This document shows, piece after piece, positions 55,396 through 63,450 of a stretch of DNA of 64,000 bases. Location of the stretch: positions 62,001-126,000 of the forward strand of contig CP076357.1 in NCBI GenBank assembly GCA_018798825.1, given 5' to 3'. This DNA is from Ochrobactrum sp. BTU1. GTDB lineage: Bacteria > Pseudomonadota > Alphaproteobacteria > Rhizobiales > Rhizobiaceae. The position numbers and the translations under genes were made by a program. How positions within the stretch are numbered: position 1 is the stretch's first letter; every line of letters starts with the position of its first letter. The notes beneath the pieces were generated by a model, which saw only the letters and a program-made list of their open reading frames with translations, did not search any database and was not told the DNA's origin.

Positions 55396-55690
55396 CGCGC
55401 TCGACCAGCACCAATTCCTCCGATTTGGTTGCGTGGTTTTACTTTGCTCCTTGTCTCTTCGCTGATTGTGGTTGTAGAGCAACATAGACATTCAAAGGCC
55501 GATGCTATCTGTCGTGACAGAGGATGAGAGGGTCAGTCTCCTATCCGGTGTAAGTCATTTGTGTCCAAAATTCGACCAGAATAGCTGTTCTGCGCAAAAT
55601 GCTGAAAACGATGCGCGCCGCCAACGATGATCTACGCGCTAATTGTGATCGCTAGCATGCGTTGGAGACCCGCCTTTGGGGGAAGCGGCT
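55396..55690. other. Stretch with no recognised gene
   Basis: Normal-composition sequence between the transketolase fragment and the AT-rich island. No supported gene, RNA or repeat was seen. Confidence 0.5.
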
Positions 55691-55699
55691 TGCGAGTTA

Positions 55700-55945
55700 G
55701 CTTTTACTTTGGATATATAATTATATTAATAAGGAACATAGAATTCCTTATTAATATTTATTGTATAAAATATTTATATATTAAGTCCCATGTGATGGAT
55801 AAAATAAATGGAGACAATAATGAAATAAGATATAACCACTTTCTATCTACCTCTAATCCATATGGGTAAAAAAGAATTATTAATGAATTCATTAATAACC
55901 AAGGCAAGTTATATATTAATGCTTGCATAATAATAAAACATAATA
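55700..55945. other. AT-rich island with two strong inverted repeats
   Basis: Composition falls to roughly a quarter GC, far below its surroundings. It contains a 14-bp perfect hairpin (55723-55736 with 55744-55757, seven-base loop) and a 22-bp perfect palindrome centred at 55887/55888 (55877-55898). Both lie downstream of the bacteriocin-like gene and may serve as terminators. An open frame on the plus strand here encodes a hydrophobic peptide with no ribosome-binding site, and I do not annotate it as a gene. Confidence 0.7.
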
Positions 55946-56311
55946 TTACTTATTACCACGACCACCGCTATCTCCGCCCCCTTTCTCGCGACCGCCGCTA
56001 ATTGAGGATGATCCGCCGCCACAATCCCCCATAGGAGTGAATCTACCCCAATCTGGCTCTCCCCCATTATTGATGCTGTTTTCAATAGAGTTGCCTGCTC
56101 CCCATCCGGCGAGGGCTCCTAATGCACCTCCTATTCTGCCTCCCCAAGGCCCGCCAAGAGCGGAGCCTGCTGCATTTCCCGCAACACCTCCTGCAGCTGC
56201 ACCAGTACGACCACCCCAGCCACTATTACCTCCATAGTTGGCACCATCTTTAGCATCCAAGCTTCCGCCGCCTGACACCATCATCATTTCTTCAATTGTC
56301 AATTCGCGCAT
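55946..56311 (-). CDS. Putative class II bacteriocin/microcin precursor with double-glycine leader
   Basis: The ATG follows GGGAGAG by 5 bases and gives 121 residues. The first 15, MRELTIEEMMMVSGG, form a textbook double-glycine leader (pattern MRELxxxExxxVSGG) recognised by PCAT-type peptidase ABC exporters. Cleavage would release a core of 106 residues, 37 of them Gly. It has a hydrophobic GxxxG-rich centre (about 38-75) typical of pore-forming class II microcins, a single Cys, and a Gly/Ser-rich tail. No exporter or immunity gene is recognised nearby. It sits beside the AT-rich island and a decayed relaxase, suggesting horizontal transfer. Confidence 0.75.
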   Translation of the reverse strand: MRELTIEEMMMVSGGGSLDAKDGANYGGNSGWGGRTGAAAGGVAGNAAGSALGGPWGGRIGGALGALAGWGAGNSIENSINNGGEPDWGRFTPMGDCGGGSSSISGGREKGGGDSGGRGNK

Positions 56312-56477
56312 AGCTACTCTCCCAATGCGGTTAAACACTGAGTAAGGATAGCAAGCATACAATTTGAAAAATATCCCAGCTTATGGGCCGCAATTTCAAC
56401 GCTGACCGCGCTTCCGCGCCATTCAAACTCGTGATGGGAGGCGGGGGTAGCGTTGCCAGAGTAGGTATGAATTCACT

Positions 56478-57355
56478 CTACAGGCTCAGCCCATGATCAT
56501 AAACCAGCCGCTTATGCTCCTGCTCGATCTGCTTCTGGCGCAGGAGTTCGGCTTCCTGCTGTAATCGGCCCTATCCTCAATCCGGAGGCCTTGCACCAGA
56601 TCGCGGGCGCGCTCACTATAGCCGCTGAGGTCAAAGCCAACTGCAGCTTGTCGCACCCGTTCCGTCAGATTTTTCACATGGGCAATGGCATGTTCCAGCC
56701 CGTCACGCACGAGACACGCCAGTTCTGGGGACCTTTCTTTGATTTTCTGGGCTGCGAGACTGTTCCGCCGCCGCTCGACTACTGGTTCCACGTCGTCGCC
56801 ACGCTCGTTGAGATACCAAGCCCCGCTAGATACCTGGGGTAACGGTTCCCGGTGCGGCCACCCCCCTCGCACCATCTGCTCAAATTCTGTATGCACATCA
56901 CCCTGTGTCCCTGCAACATGTGCCAAATTAAACGCTTCATCGCGCTGAACCTTCAGCGTTCGATGGTCGCGCCCCCGAGGCCGTAGCTCTCCGGCGCTGC
57001 ATTGAGGTCCAGCGTCCAAAGCTTCCGCCGGGCTTCCAGACGATGCCCCGCATTTCAATCCCGGTTAAGACCCTCCGGGCCGATCTCGCGCGTCGTCAGC
57101 AGAATTTGCGCATAATGATTGAGTTCATCGCCCTCACGACCCGGTGCGTGCTACGCAATATCCGTCACCATCCCGGCATCAACAAATGCCCGATGACAGA
57201 ACCCGCGCACCGGCTCGACGCGTTGCTCGTGAGACAACAACCCATTCGGCAGCGCCAGCCGTAGTTCACGGGTAGCCTGAGATTTCCTGAGTGTCTCGGC
57301 CGCTTCTAACGCATTCCATGGCGCCGATCGGTCTTGTGTCCAGACCGGAGCTATG
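56478..57355 (-). pseudogene. MobA/MobL-type relaxase, decayed
   Basis: The minus strand keeps the N-terminal relaxase pattern APWNALEAAETLRKSQATRE, LRLALPNGLLSHEQR and RGFCHRAFVDAGMVTDIA, matching the WNAVEAAE...AREVEFALP...FVDRGMVADL series of MobA/MobL proteins. Later fragments in other frames include LTTREIGPEGL and the helical tail QQEAELLRQKQIEQEHKRLV, ending YDHGLSL. Several frameshifts separate these parts, and the His-rich catalytic segment is lost. Such relaxases nick mobilizable plasmids at oriT, so a mobile replicon once integrated here. Confidence 0.75.
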
Positions 57356-57400
57356 GATGGTCTAGGCATTTTCTGGCTCAAAGGGCGTGAAGACGCAGGG

Positions 57401-57976
57401 CTATCCCTGAAAGCCGCCACTCGTGAGAAATTCCGCTTCATCTGGCGTGGTCTCTCGTCCAAGTATGGAGTTTCGGTGCGGAAAACGACCGAACCGCTGT
57501 ATGATGTTCCGGTGGCCCTCCGCATGCGACAGCCAGGGTTCTCCCAGCCTGCCGTTGAGAGCCACTGAGATGTCCTGGTCGGCCATTTCCTCCGAATGAG
57601 CGAACGGAAGACAGAAAAACAGGCGCAGATCTCCCGTAATGTGCTCCATGTGCCCCGCCGCCTTAGCGAACCGGGCATAGTGACGAGCAAGCGGATCCGT
57701 TGCATACATATGCCCGGTGCCACGAAATGCGTTGCGTGGGAACTGGTCAGTTAGGATGAGGAGTGCCAGTCCACCTTCAGGCGTTTTCATCCAGCTGTCA
57801 TACTGTCTTTCGGCAACTTTCATATGGAGGTTGAGAAAACGTTCACGAAAGCTGCGATCGAAGTTCTTGTCCTTGTCGAACCATCTTCCCTGAGAACCGG
57901 CCTGCTTCCAGAAGCTGACAACATCCAAAAGCAGCTCTTGATCCCTGAGGCTTCGTTTTTCAGGCATGGCAATCAT
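57401..57976 (-). CDS. DUF924 family protein
   Basis: A 191-residue soluble protein with the DUF924 pattern: VVSFWKQAGSQGRWFDKDKN, FDRSFRERFLNLHMKVAERQ, GGLALLILTDQFPRNAFRGT, LRLFFCLPFAHSEEMADQDI. The family is alpha-helical, TPR-like and of unknown function. A start four codons in (MPEKRS) is possible. The start overlaps the antiporter stop by 4 bases, so the two may be co-transcribed. Confidence 0.9.
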   Translation of the reverse strand: MIAMPEKRSLRDQELLLDVVSFWKQAGSQGRWFDKDKNFDRSFRERFLNLHMKVAERQYDSWMKTPEGGLALLILTDQFPRNAFRGTGHMYATDPLARHYARFAKAAGHMEHITGDLRLFFCLPFAHSEEMADQDISVALNGRLGEPWLSHAEGHRNIIQRFGRFPHRNSILGRETTPDEAEFLTSGGFQG

Positions 57977-59772
57977 GATGATGTCTCCGAGCTACTGCGG
58001 TTGCCTTTAACATTTCCATGAATCAAGTCGCGGCCTGCATAAATTCCCCCGACCATCTCAATCTCTAAACGCTCGGTGTCGCGCTTACGGATATCAGCCA
58101 TCAGTTCCATCGCCATTTCCGGCTCGTCACCAAGAACAACCAGCACTCGTTCCCCAAGAAGGAGTGCGGATTCGAGTGTTTCGCGAACCTGGTAGTTAAC
58201 CCCTGCGTGAAGCAACTCAATGGCATGCTCGCGATCAACAGAGCGTGCCAAGACTGGCACGAGTGGAAACTCGTGTCGGGCAAGCTCAGCAATCGCGTTG
58301 GCGGCCTTTGCGTCGTTGACAGCGATGACGATCGCCTTCGCATGCTCTGCACCGGCGGCATGAAGGATGTCGAGGCGCGCACCATCACCATAATAGACTT
58401 TGAAGCCAAAATCCTCAGCGTTCCGGATCGCCTCGGTACTCGTCTCGATGATTGAAATCGAATGCCCCCGCGCCAATAGTGGCTGACTGACGATTTGTCC
58501 AAAGCGACCGAAGCCAATGAGCAGAACGTTGCCCGACAGCTCGTTGGCGACTTCAACTCCCTCCATTGACTGTGCTGTTTTTGGTAACAGCCGATCATGG
58601 AGGATAATCATCAATGGCGTCAGCACCATTGAGATAATGATAATCGCCGTCAGGTTGGCATTCCACTCGGCCGTCAGGATGCCGAATTGCGTGGCGGTCG
58701 CATAAAGTACGAAGGCGAATTCGCCGCCTTGAGCCATCAAAACCGTGCGCTCGATGGCTTCACGATTATCGGCTTTGAGTAATCTGGCAACCCCATAGAT
58801 GACCGTCATCTTGAGGATCATGAAAGCGGGAACCGAAATCGCTATCACGGTCCAATTCGCTGCGATGATGTTGAGGTCAAGCGCCATTCCCACGCCAAGG
58901 AAGAACAGCCCTAGAAGTAATCCCCGGAATGGTTCGACATCGGCCTCGAGCTGATGGCGAAAGGAAGACTCCGACAAGAGCACGCCGGCAAGGAACGCGC
59001 CCATCGCCATGGAGAGCCCCCCCGCCTGCATGAGCACGGCAGATCCCAGCACGACCAGTAGAGCGGCCGCCGTCATCACCTCGCGTGCACCGAAGCGGGC
59101 GAGCAGGCGAAACATCGGATCGAGCAGATAACGGCCTGCCAATACGAGTGCCGCGATGGCAGCAAGACCGATAGCAACACCCATCAGACGGTCGCCAACC
59201 GTCGCCTCGGCCCCTCCCGGCGCGAGAAACGCTACTAGCGCGAGCAGCGGCACGATGGCCAGATCCTCCAGTAGAAGGATTGCAATGATGCGTCTTGCCT
59301 TGGGCAATCCCATCTCGCCGCGCTCTTGCAACATTTGCATCACAATGGCTGTCGAGGTCAGCACGAATCCAGTACCAGCAACGAAACTCGCTGATGTCGG
59401 ATAGCCAAGCGCAATACCGACCCATGCAAGTGCGGCGATGGCGACGCCCACCTGCAATAGGCCGAGGCCGAAAATCTCCCCGCGCATCGCCCATAGGCGT
59501 GATGGTTGCATTTCAAGGCCGATGATGAACAGGAACAACACAACGCCCAGTTCAGCAACATGAATGATGGATTGTGCATCATGGAAGAAGCCGAGACCGA
59601 ACGGGCCGATTGCAAGACCAGCTGCCAAGTAACCGAGGACTGAGCCGAGCCCCGCCCGGCGGAACAGCGGTACGGCAACTACTGCGGCTGCAAGAAGAAC
59701 AACGACGGCGAACAGATCAACGCCGCCATGATGAGCCGCTTGTGCGGCCTGGGTAACAGTTTCAGCGGCCAT
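57973..59772 (-). CDS. KefB/KefC-type cation:proton antiporter (CPA2)
   Basis: With the ATG at 59772 the protein has 599 residues. Residues about 18-395 hold some twelve membrane helices of the Na/H exchanger domain (GSVLGYLAAGLAIGPFGLGF, GTGFVLTSTAIVMQMLQERG, LLLEDLAIVPLLALVAFLA). Residues about 415-535 are the TrkA-N/RCK regulatory domain with GFGRFGQIVSQPLLARGHS, which binds NAD(H) and in Kef systems glutathione adducts. It exchanges potassium or another cation for protons in the inner membrane. An in-frame extension to 59877 is open but lacks family support. Confidence 0.92.
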   Translation of the reverse strand: MAAETVTQAAQAAHHGGVDLFAVVVLLAAAVVAVPLFRRAGLGSVLGYLAAGLAIGPFGLGFFHDAQSIIHVAELGVVLFLFIIGLEMQPSRLWAMRGEIFGLGLLQVGVAIAALAWVGIALGYPTSASFVAGTGFVLTSTAIVMQMLQERGEMGLPKARRIIAILLLEDLAIVPLLALVAFLAPGGAEATVGDRLMGVAIGLAAIAALVLAGRYLLDPMFRLLARFGAREVMTAAALLVVLGSAVLMQAGGLSMAMGAFLAGVLLSESSFRHQLEADVEPFRGLLLGLFFLGVGMALDLNIIAANWTVIAISVPAFMILKMTVIYGVARLLKADNREAIERTVLMAQGGEFAFVLYATATQFGILTAEWNANLTAIIIISMVLTPLMIILHDRLLPKTAQSMEGVEVANELSGNVLLIGFGRFGQIVSQPLLARGHSISIIETSTEAIRNAEDFGFKVYYGDGARLDILHAAGAEHAKAIVIAVNDAKAANAIAELARHEFPLVPVLARSVDREHAIELLHAGVNYQVRETLESALLLGERVLVVLGDEPEMAMELMADIRKRDTERLEIEMVGGIYAGRDLIHGNVKGNRSSSETSS

Positions 59773-59786
59773 AGGCTTAGTTTTCT

Positions 59787-60395
59787 CTATTTTGCAGGGA
59801 TGCGGAATTCCGTGATCAGCCCGTCCACGATCGTCACATAAGCTTCGCTGCGGCCATTGAAGACGCGGCTCTGCCAATCGAACACAATATGGGTGGTATT
59901 TTCAGTAGTAACCGCTTCGAGAATCGTCATTCGGGCATTAGCACCGATGGCGTCTGAACGTGCCCACGACCGCACTCCGTCGGCTCCAGTGAGGATGCGA
60001 CCCCAGTCATTGACGATGCCGACGGGAGAAAAAGCAGCAACAAACGCATCTTCGTCACCTGCATTTATCGCATTGGCACCAGATTGAAGGGCTGGTGGGA
60101 GAATGATCGACATGGTTGCTCTTCCTTGTTGGTTAGCAGGTAAATTCAGCGGGGCGATTTCCACGAGTTGCCATATCGCTATCGCCGACAGGGTCGCAGG
60201 CACCGCAAAGACGACGAAAAGAATCGATAATTCTCGCGTCACTGTATTGCCCGACCGGGTAACGCCAATCCACATATTCAACAGAGCGATAGCAAGCCAA
60301 ACTAGAATAAAAAGCTCTCCGCCTGAGATTTTGCCTAGGAGCAAAAACACGCAGAGCAGCAGGATTCCGCCTGCTATGACGAGTAGTACCCGCAT
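59787..60395 (-). CDS. Membrane protein fused to a SnoaL-like domain
   Basis: The ATG at 60395 follows AGAGGAG and gives 202 residues. Residues 1-75 contain three membrane helices (MRVLLVIAGGILLLCVFLLL, FILVWLAIALLNMWIGVT, ILFVVFAVPATLSAIAIW). Residues about 95-202 are an NTF2/SnoaL-like domain (GDEDAFVAAFSPVGIVNDWG, GADGVRSWARSDAIGANARM). The two are usually separate proteins. An internal ATG opens exactly at the SnoaL part (MSIILPP), so either one fused protein or two products may be made. It lies just upstream of the kef-type gene on the same strand. Confidence 0.75.
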   Translation of the reverse strand: MRVLLVIAGGILLLCVFLLLGKISGGELFILVWLAIALLNMWIGVTRSGNTVTRELSILFVVFAVPATLSAIAIWQLVEIAPLNLPANQQGRATMSIILPPALQSGANAINAGDEDAFVAAFSPVGIVNDWGRILTGADGVRSWARSDAIGANARMTILEAVTTENTTHIVFDWQSRVFNGRSEAYVTIVDGLITEFRIPAK

Positions 60396-61272
60396 TAGGG
60401 CGTTCTCCTCTAAGGTCGGTGCGAGACCGAGAAGCCACTTCATACTAGGCCACAAACTACGCCAGAGACATTGCTGCTACTGACAATTGCCACACGAATT
60501 TGGCTGCCGATACGCCGTTGAAAGAAGGCGCTTCGAATGTCCCTGCGTCTGTTCAGCCAATTGCTTTCAACACTCTGCTGGGTGGTTTGAAAAAACGATG
60601 CCTCCATTACCCTGCTGTTATTCTTCGAAAAACCATTTCGATATCTTCCATCACAGGCTGTCAATAAGTAACGGTTACAACAATTTCGATTAACTCCCTG
60701 CGCGGGCCGCTGACGGAGCAAAGATTTCTATTGAGCGGATAAAGGCACTCTCATCTTCGTGCTTATGGCGGCGCGATGATGACAGAGGCGCACCAGCATA
60801 GTTGAAAGAGCCTGTGGGCACTGTCCAAGCTATATCGGATCTACGAGAGAACCGTCGCTATGCAGAAAGACCGGACCTGTGTTGCTGAAGTTCCCACCGC
60901 ACCAAGGAACAAAAGCAACCGTACTTCTTACTGGAAACGCGGCGATCACCCGCACTTATCACGTTCATCATCGCAATGCTGGTTCCGGCGCTGTGGCATC
61001 TCTTGACTACCTGAAGACAAAGGTGACCAGGCCACACGTTGTCGCCAAAAAATGCCGTTCAGGGTAGAGAGTAGCCGGTTCCTCAAGAACTTACAGCGAT
61101 TCCTGTCTAAGGCGCAGTGAGCGTACCAATAAAATATCGAGATCCGAATGTTTCCAGCCTCTCGGCCTTTCGTGTACGGGAAGAGCCAGATTTGCCTTCA
61201 TCAATTAGAGACGATCGGGCTCGATATCAACGTGCTTTCTAAGGCACGGTAGTGAAAATCGAGCCGGTTAGC
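60396..61272. other. Gene-poor stretch
   Basis: No gene with family motifs or credible translation start was found on either strand. No RNA gene or terminator hairpin was recognised. The promoter of the membrane-SnoaL gene presumably lies at its left edge. Confidence 0.5.
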
Positions 61273-61686
61273 TTATTTTGCTGCCGCAGCTAGGAAACCG
61301 CAAAGTCCTTTGCGCGCCACCGACGTGCTCATCGTCTGCCCCACTTTGAGTGTGAAGATAGCGTCAACGCGTATGCCCTTGCCCTGCTTACGAGCGGTCA
61401 CGCGCAAGGTCTGCATGCGACCCGATCCAGATCCATCTTGAAAGGCGTCAATGGACGAGAGCTGCTTGTTGATCGTGATGCCAGAAAAGCCGTCGGCTGC
61501 GATGGCTTGTGCCATACGCTGCAAGGCATCCGACGATTTGATACCAGTAAAGCTTTGTGTCGCGCGATAGACAGTCGGAGTTAAGAGCGGAACTCCCTCT
61601 GACTTAAAGCTTTGCTCACACGTAGCAGCAAAGCCCCCACCGGTTGCCATAAGGGTCAACAGACCCGTAATCAGAAACATTCGCAT
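61273..61686 (-). CDS. Exported hypothetical protein (137 aa)
   Basis: A signal peptide (MRMFLITGLLTLMATGGGFA, cut near ATC) precedes a mature part of about 117 residues with two cysteines (ATCEQSF and GLCGFL) likely to form a disulfide. The middle resembles a small alpha/beta domain (DALQRMAQAIAADGFSGITI, MQTLRVTARKQGKGIRVDAI). No family is recognised; it is probably periplasmic. GGAGGAAGTTTGA precedes the ATG. It is an isolated gene. Confidence 0.75.
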   Translation of the reverse strand: MRMFLITGLLTLMATGGGFAATCEQSFKSEGVPLLTPTVYRATQSFTGIKSSDALQRMAQAIAADGFSGITINKQLSSIDAFQDGSGSGRMQTLRVTARKQGKGIRVDAIFTLKVGQTMSTSVARKGLCGFLAAAAK

Positions 61687-62075
61687 TCAAACTTCCTCCA
61701 AATAGACCGAAACCCCACCGTTGGTGACGATCACAACAGCATGCAGATCAAAAATACAATAAGCGCGTCGTCAAAATAGCGTTGATAATCTTCGCTTATA
61801 CGATCGCGATTTGGGCGTACGGAGAAGACAGCGGTGGATGTTTCCGATTTTTCGCGGAATTTGCCTGAGATTAGCGACGATTGTTAGAATCGAGATGCCG
61901 GATCTCCACACGGCAATGCTGGTAATCGATCCTTCCAGGAGCAATGAAAGGAACTAGCGGTCAAGCAGATGAGCATTCTGCCAGGAACAGCTTGGCCCTG
62001 CAGTTTGCGACTTAAAGATATAAACATTTCTTTATGTGCTATTGACATTTTGCGTCCGATACAGGAAAGTTACCT
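61687..62075. other. Upstream region of the methionine operon
   Basis: No gene is visible. This interval separates the exported hypothetical protein from the cobalamin riboswitch and must contain the promoter of the mesXD transcript. No confident -35/-10 pair could be read. Confidence 0.4.
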
Positions 62076-62079
62076 GGCC

Positions 62080-62262
62080 TAGGTTCTCCGGTCGTCTCTT
62101 AGATGTGCCGGGGCTAAGAGGGAAGTTGGTGCCCCAGACTATTGGGAAAGCCGACGCTGCCCCCGCAACTGTAAGCGGCAAGCTGATGTCCAGAATGTCA
62201 CTGGGGTTCTCCCTGGGAAGACGGAGAGAAGCAATGACCCGCGAGCCAGGAGACCTGCCTTC
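62080..62262 (+). promoter_or_regulatory. Cobalamin (B12) riboswitch
   Basis: The conserved landmarks of the adenosylcobalamin aptamer occur in order. They are AGAGGGAAGTTGGTG, then GCTGCCCCCGCAACTGTAAG with GCGGC, then the TGTCACTGGGG receptor-like segment (B12-box region), CTGGGAAGACGG, and GCGAGCCAGGAGACCTGCC at the 3' side. It lies 112 bases upstream of mesX. B12 binding should lower expression of the B12-independent methionine synthase genes. Confidence 0.95.
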
Positions 62263-62352
62263 GCAAAGTAACGTCCACGGGCGGGGTGTCCCGGTGTGCC
62301 GTAGCGAAGGCCGCGTAGCGGTCCCTATTGCTATGAGTTCGCTGACCCATGC

Positions 62353-62368
62353 CCCCAACTTTTTGGGG
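62353..62368 (+). promoter_or_regulatory. Hairpin covering the mesX ribosome-binding site
   Basis: CCCCAA and TTGGGG form a 6-bp stem with loop CTTT. Its 3' strand is the GGGG of the Shine-Dalgarno-like GGGGTGAG, 6 bases before the mesX ATG. It is a good candidate for the riboswitch expression platform acting on translation. There is no U-run, so termination is less likely. Confidence 0.6.
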
Positions 62369-62374
62369 TGAGTC

Positions 62375-63424
62375 ATGTCTCAAACCGCAATTCCGGTCGC
62401 CGCGAGCGGCGAGCCATATGTTAATCGTCAACCGATCACGAGGCGTGACGATTTCACGTTTCATCTAAATTTCCATCGTTTTGATGAGAACTATCTGCCC
62501 TCAACCAACACGCGTGTAACGACCAACTTTGCAAATTTAGCCAGGGGGAGGAACCGCCAGGAGAACCTTAGTAACGCGCTGAGAATGATTGATAATCGGT
62601 TCAACGCTCTGGCGCATTGGGATAATACCGATGGCAATCGCTATAGGGTTGAACTCGAAATCATCTCGGTCGAGATGAATATTGATGCGGAAGGCAACTC
62701 GGATGCTTTCCCACTGATAGAGATATTGAAAGCCAATATCGTTGATCAAAAGACTGGCGAACAGATCGAAGGCATTGTTGGAAACAACTTCTCTTCTTAT
62801 GTTCGAGATTACGACTTTAGCGTCGTTCTGCCCGAATATAACAAGGGGCGCTCCACGTTCAGCATTCCAGATGACTTCGGCGACCTGCATGGAAAGCTAT
62901 TCAAATGTTTTCTAAAGTCGAATGCGTATAAAGAGCATTTTCGCAAGCCACCAGTCATCTGCTTAAGCGCTTCTAGCAGTAAGACATATCACCGGACTGG
63001 TAACTATCATCCGGTGCTGGGTGTAGAGTATCGGCAAAACGAATTATCTTTGACTGATCAATATTTTAAAAAAATGGGGTTGCAGGTCCGCTTCTTCATG
63101 CCGCCAAACAGTGTTGCGCCATTCGCTTTCTATTTTGTTGGCAACCTCCTTGATGACTATACCAATCTTGAGCTTATCGGAACAATCAGCACGATGGAGA
63201 CTTTTCAAAAGATCTATCGGCCCGAGATTTACAATGCCAATTCGGTAGCTGGGGCTTGCTTTCGGCCAAGCCTTAAACACGAGGACTACTCACTGACACG
63301 TGTTGTCTATGATCGCGAAGAGCGAAGCCGATTGGCTGTTAAGCAGGGCATATTCGCTCAGGAACAATTCATGACGCCGTATAAGACCGTACTTGAGCAA
63401 TGGTCTGCCAATTACACGCTTTGA
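62375..63424 (+). CDS. mesX: MesX (DUF1852), partner of the MesD methionine synthase
   Basis: A 349-residue soluble protein matching DUF1852 (FHLNFHRFDENYLPSTNTRV, TNFANLARGRNRQENLSNAL, RFNALAHWDNTDGNRYRVEL, FKKMGLQVRFFMPPNSVAPF). In the MesD/MesX system of aerobic bacteria, MesX is required with MesD for folate-independent methionine synthesis; its exact chemistry was not settled when I learned of it. The gene follows a cobalamin riboswitch and overlaps or abuts mesD, showing that the pair substitutes for B12-dependent MetH when B12 is scarce. Confidence 0.9.
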   Translation: MSQTAIPVAASGEPYVNRQPITRRDDFTFHLNFHRFDENYLPSTNTRVTTNFANLARGRNRQENLSNALRMIDNRFNALAHWDNTDGNRYRVELEIISVEMNIDAEGNSDAFPLIEILKANIVDQKTGEQIEGIVGNNFSSYVRDYDFSVVLPEYNKGRSTFSIPDDFGDLHGKLFKCFLKSNAYKEHFRKPPVICLSASSSKTYHRTGNYHPVLGVEYRQNELSLTDQYFKKMGLQVRFFMPPNSVAPFAFYFVGNLLDDYTNLELIGTISTMETFQKIYRPEIYNANSVAGACFRPSLKHEDYSLTRVVYDREERSRLAVKQGIFAQEQFMTPYKTVLEQWSANYTL

Positions 63425-63450
63425 TGAGCCAAAAGATAAGGTTATCTATC

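Noticed and set aside
55627..55869. An 80-codon hydrophobic frame as a bacteriocin immunity gene
   Set aside because: It lies in AT-rich DNA with no ribosome-binding site and runs through the inverted repeats; the evidence is too weak to annotate.
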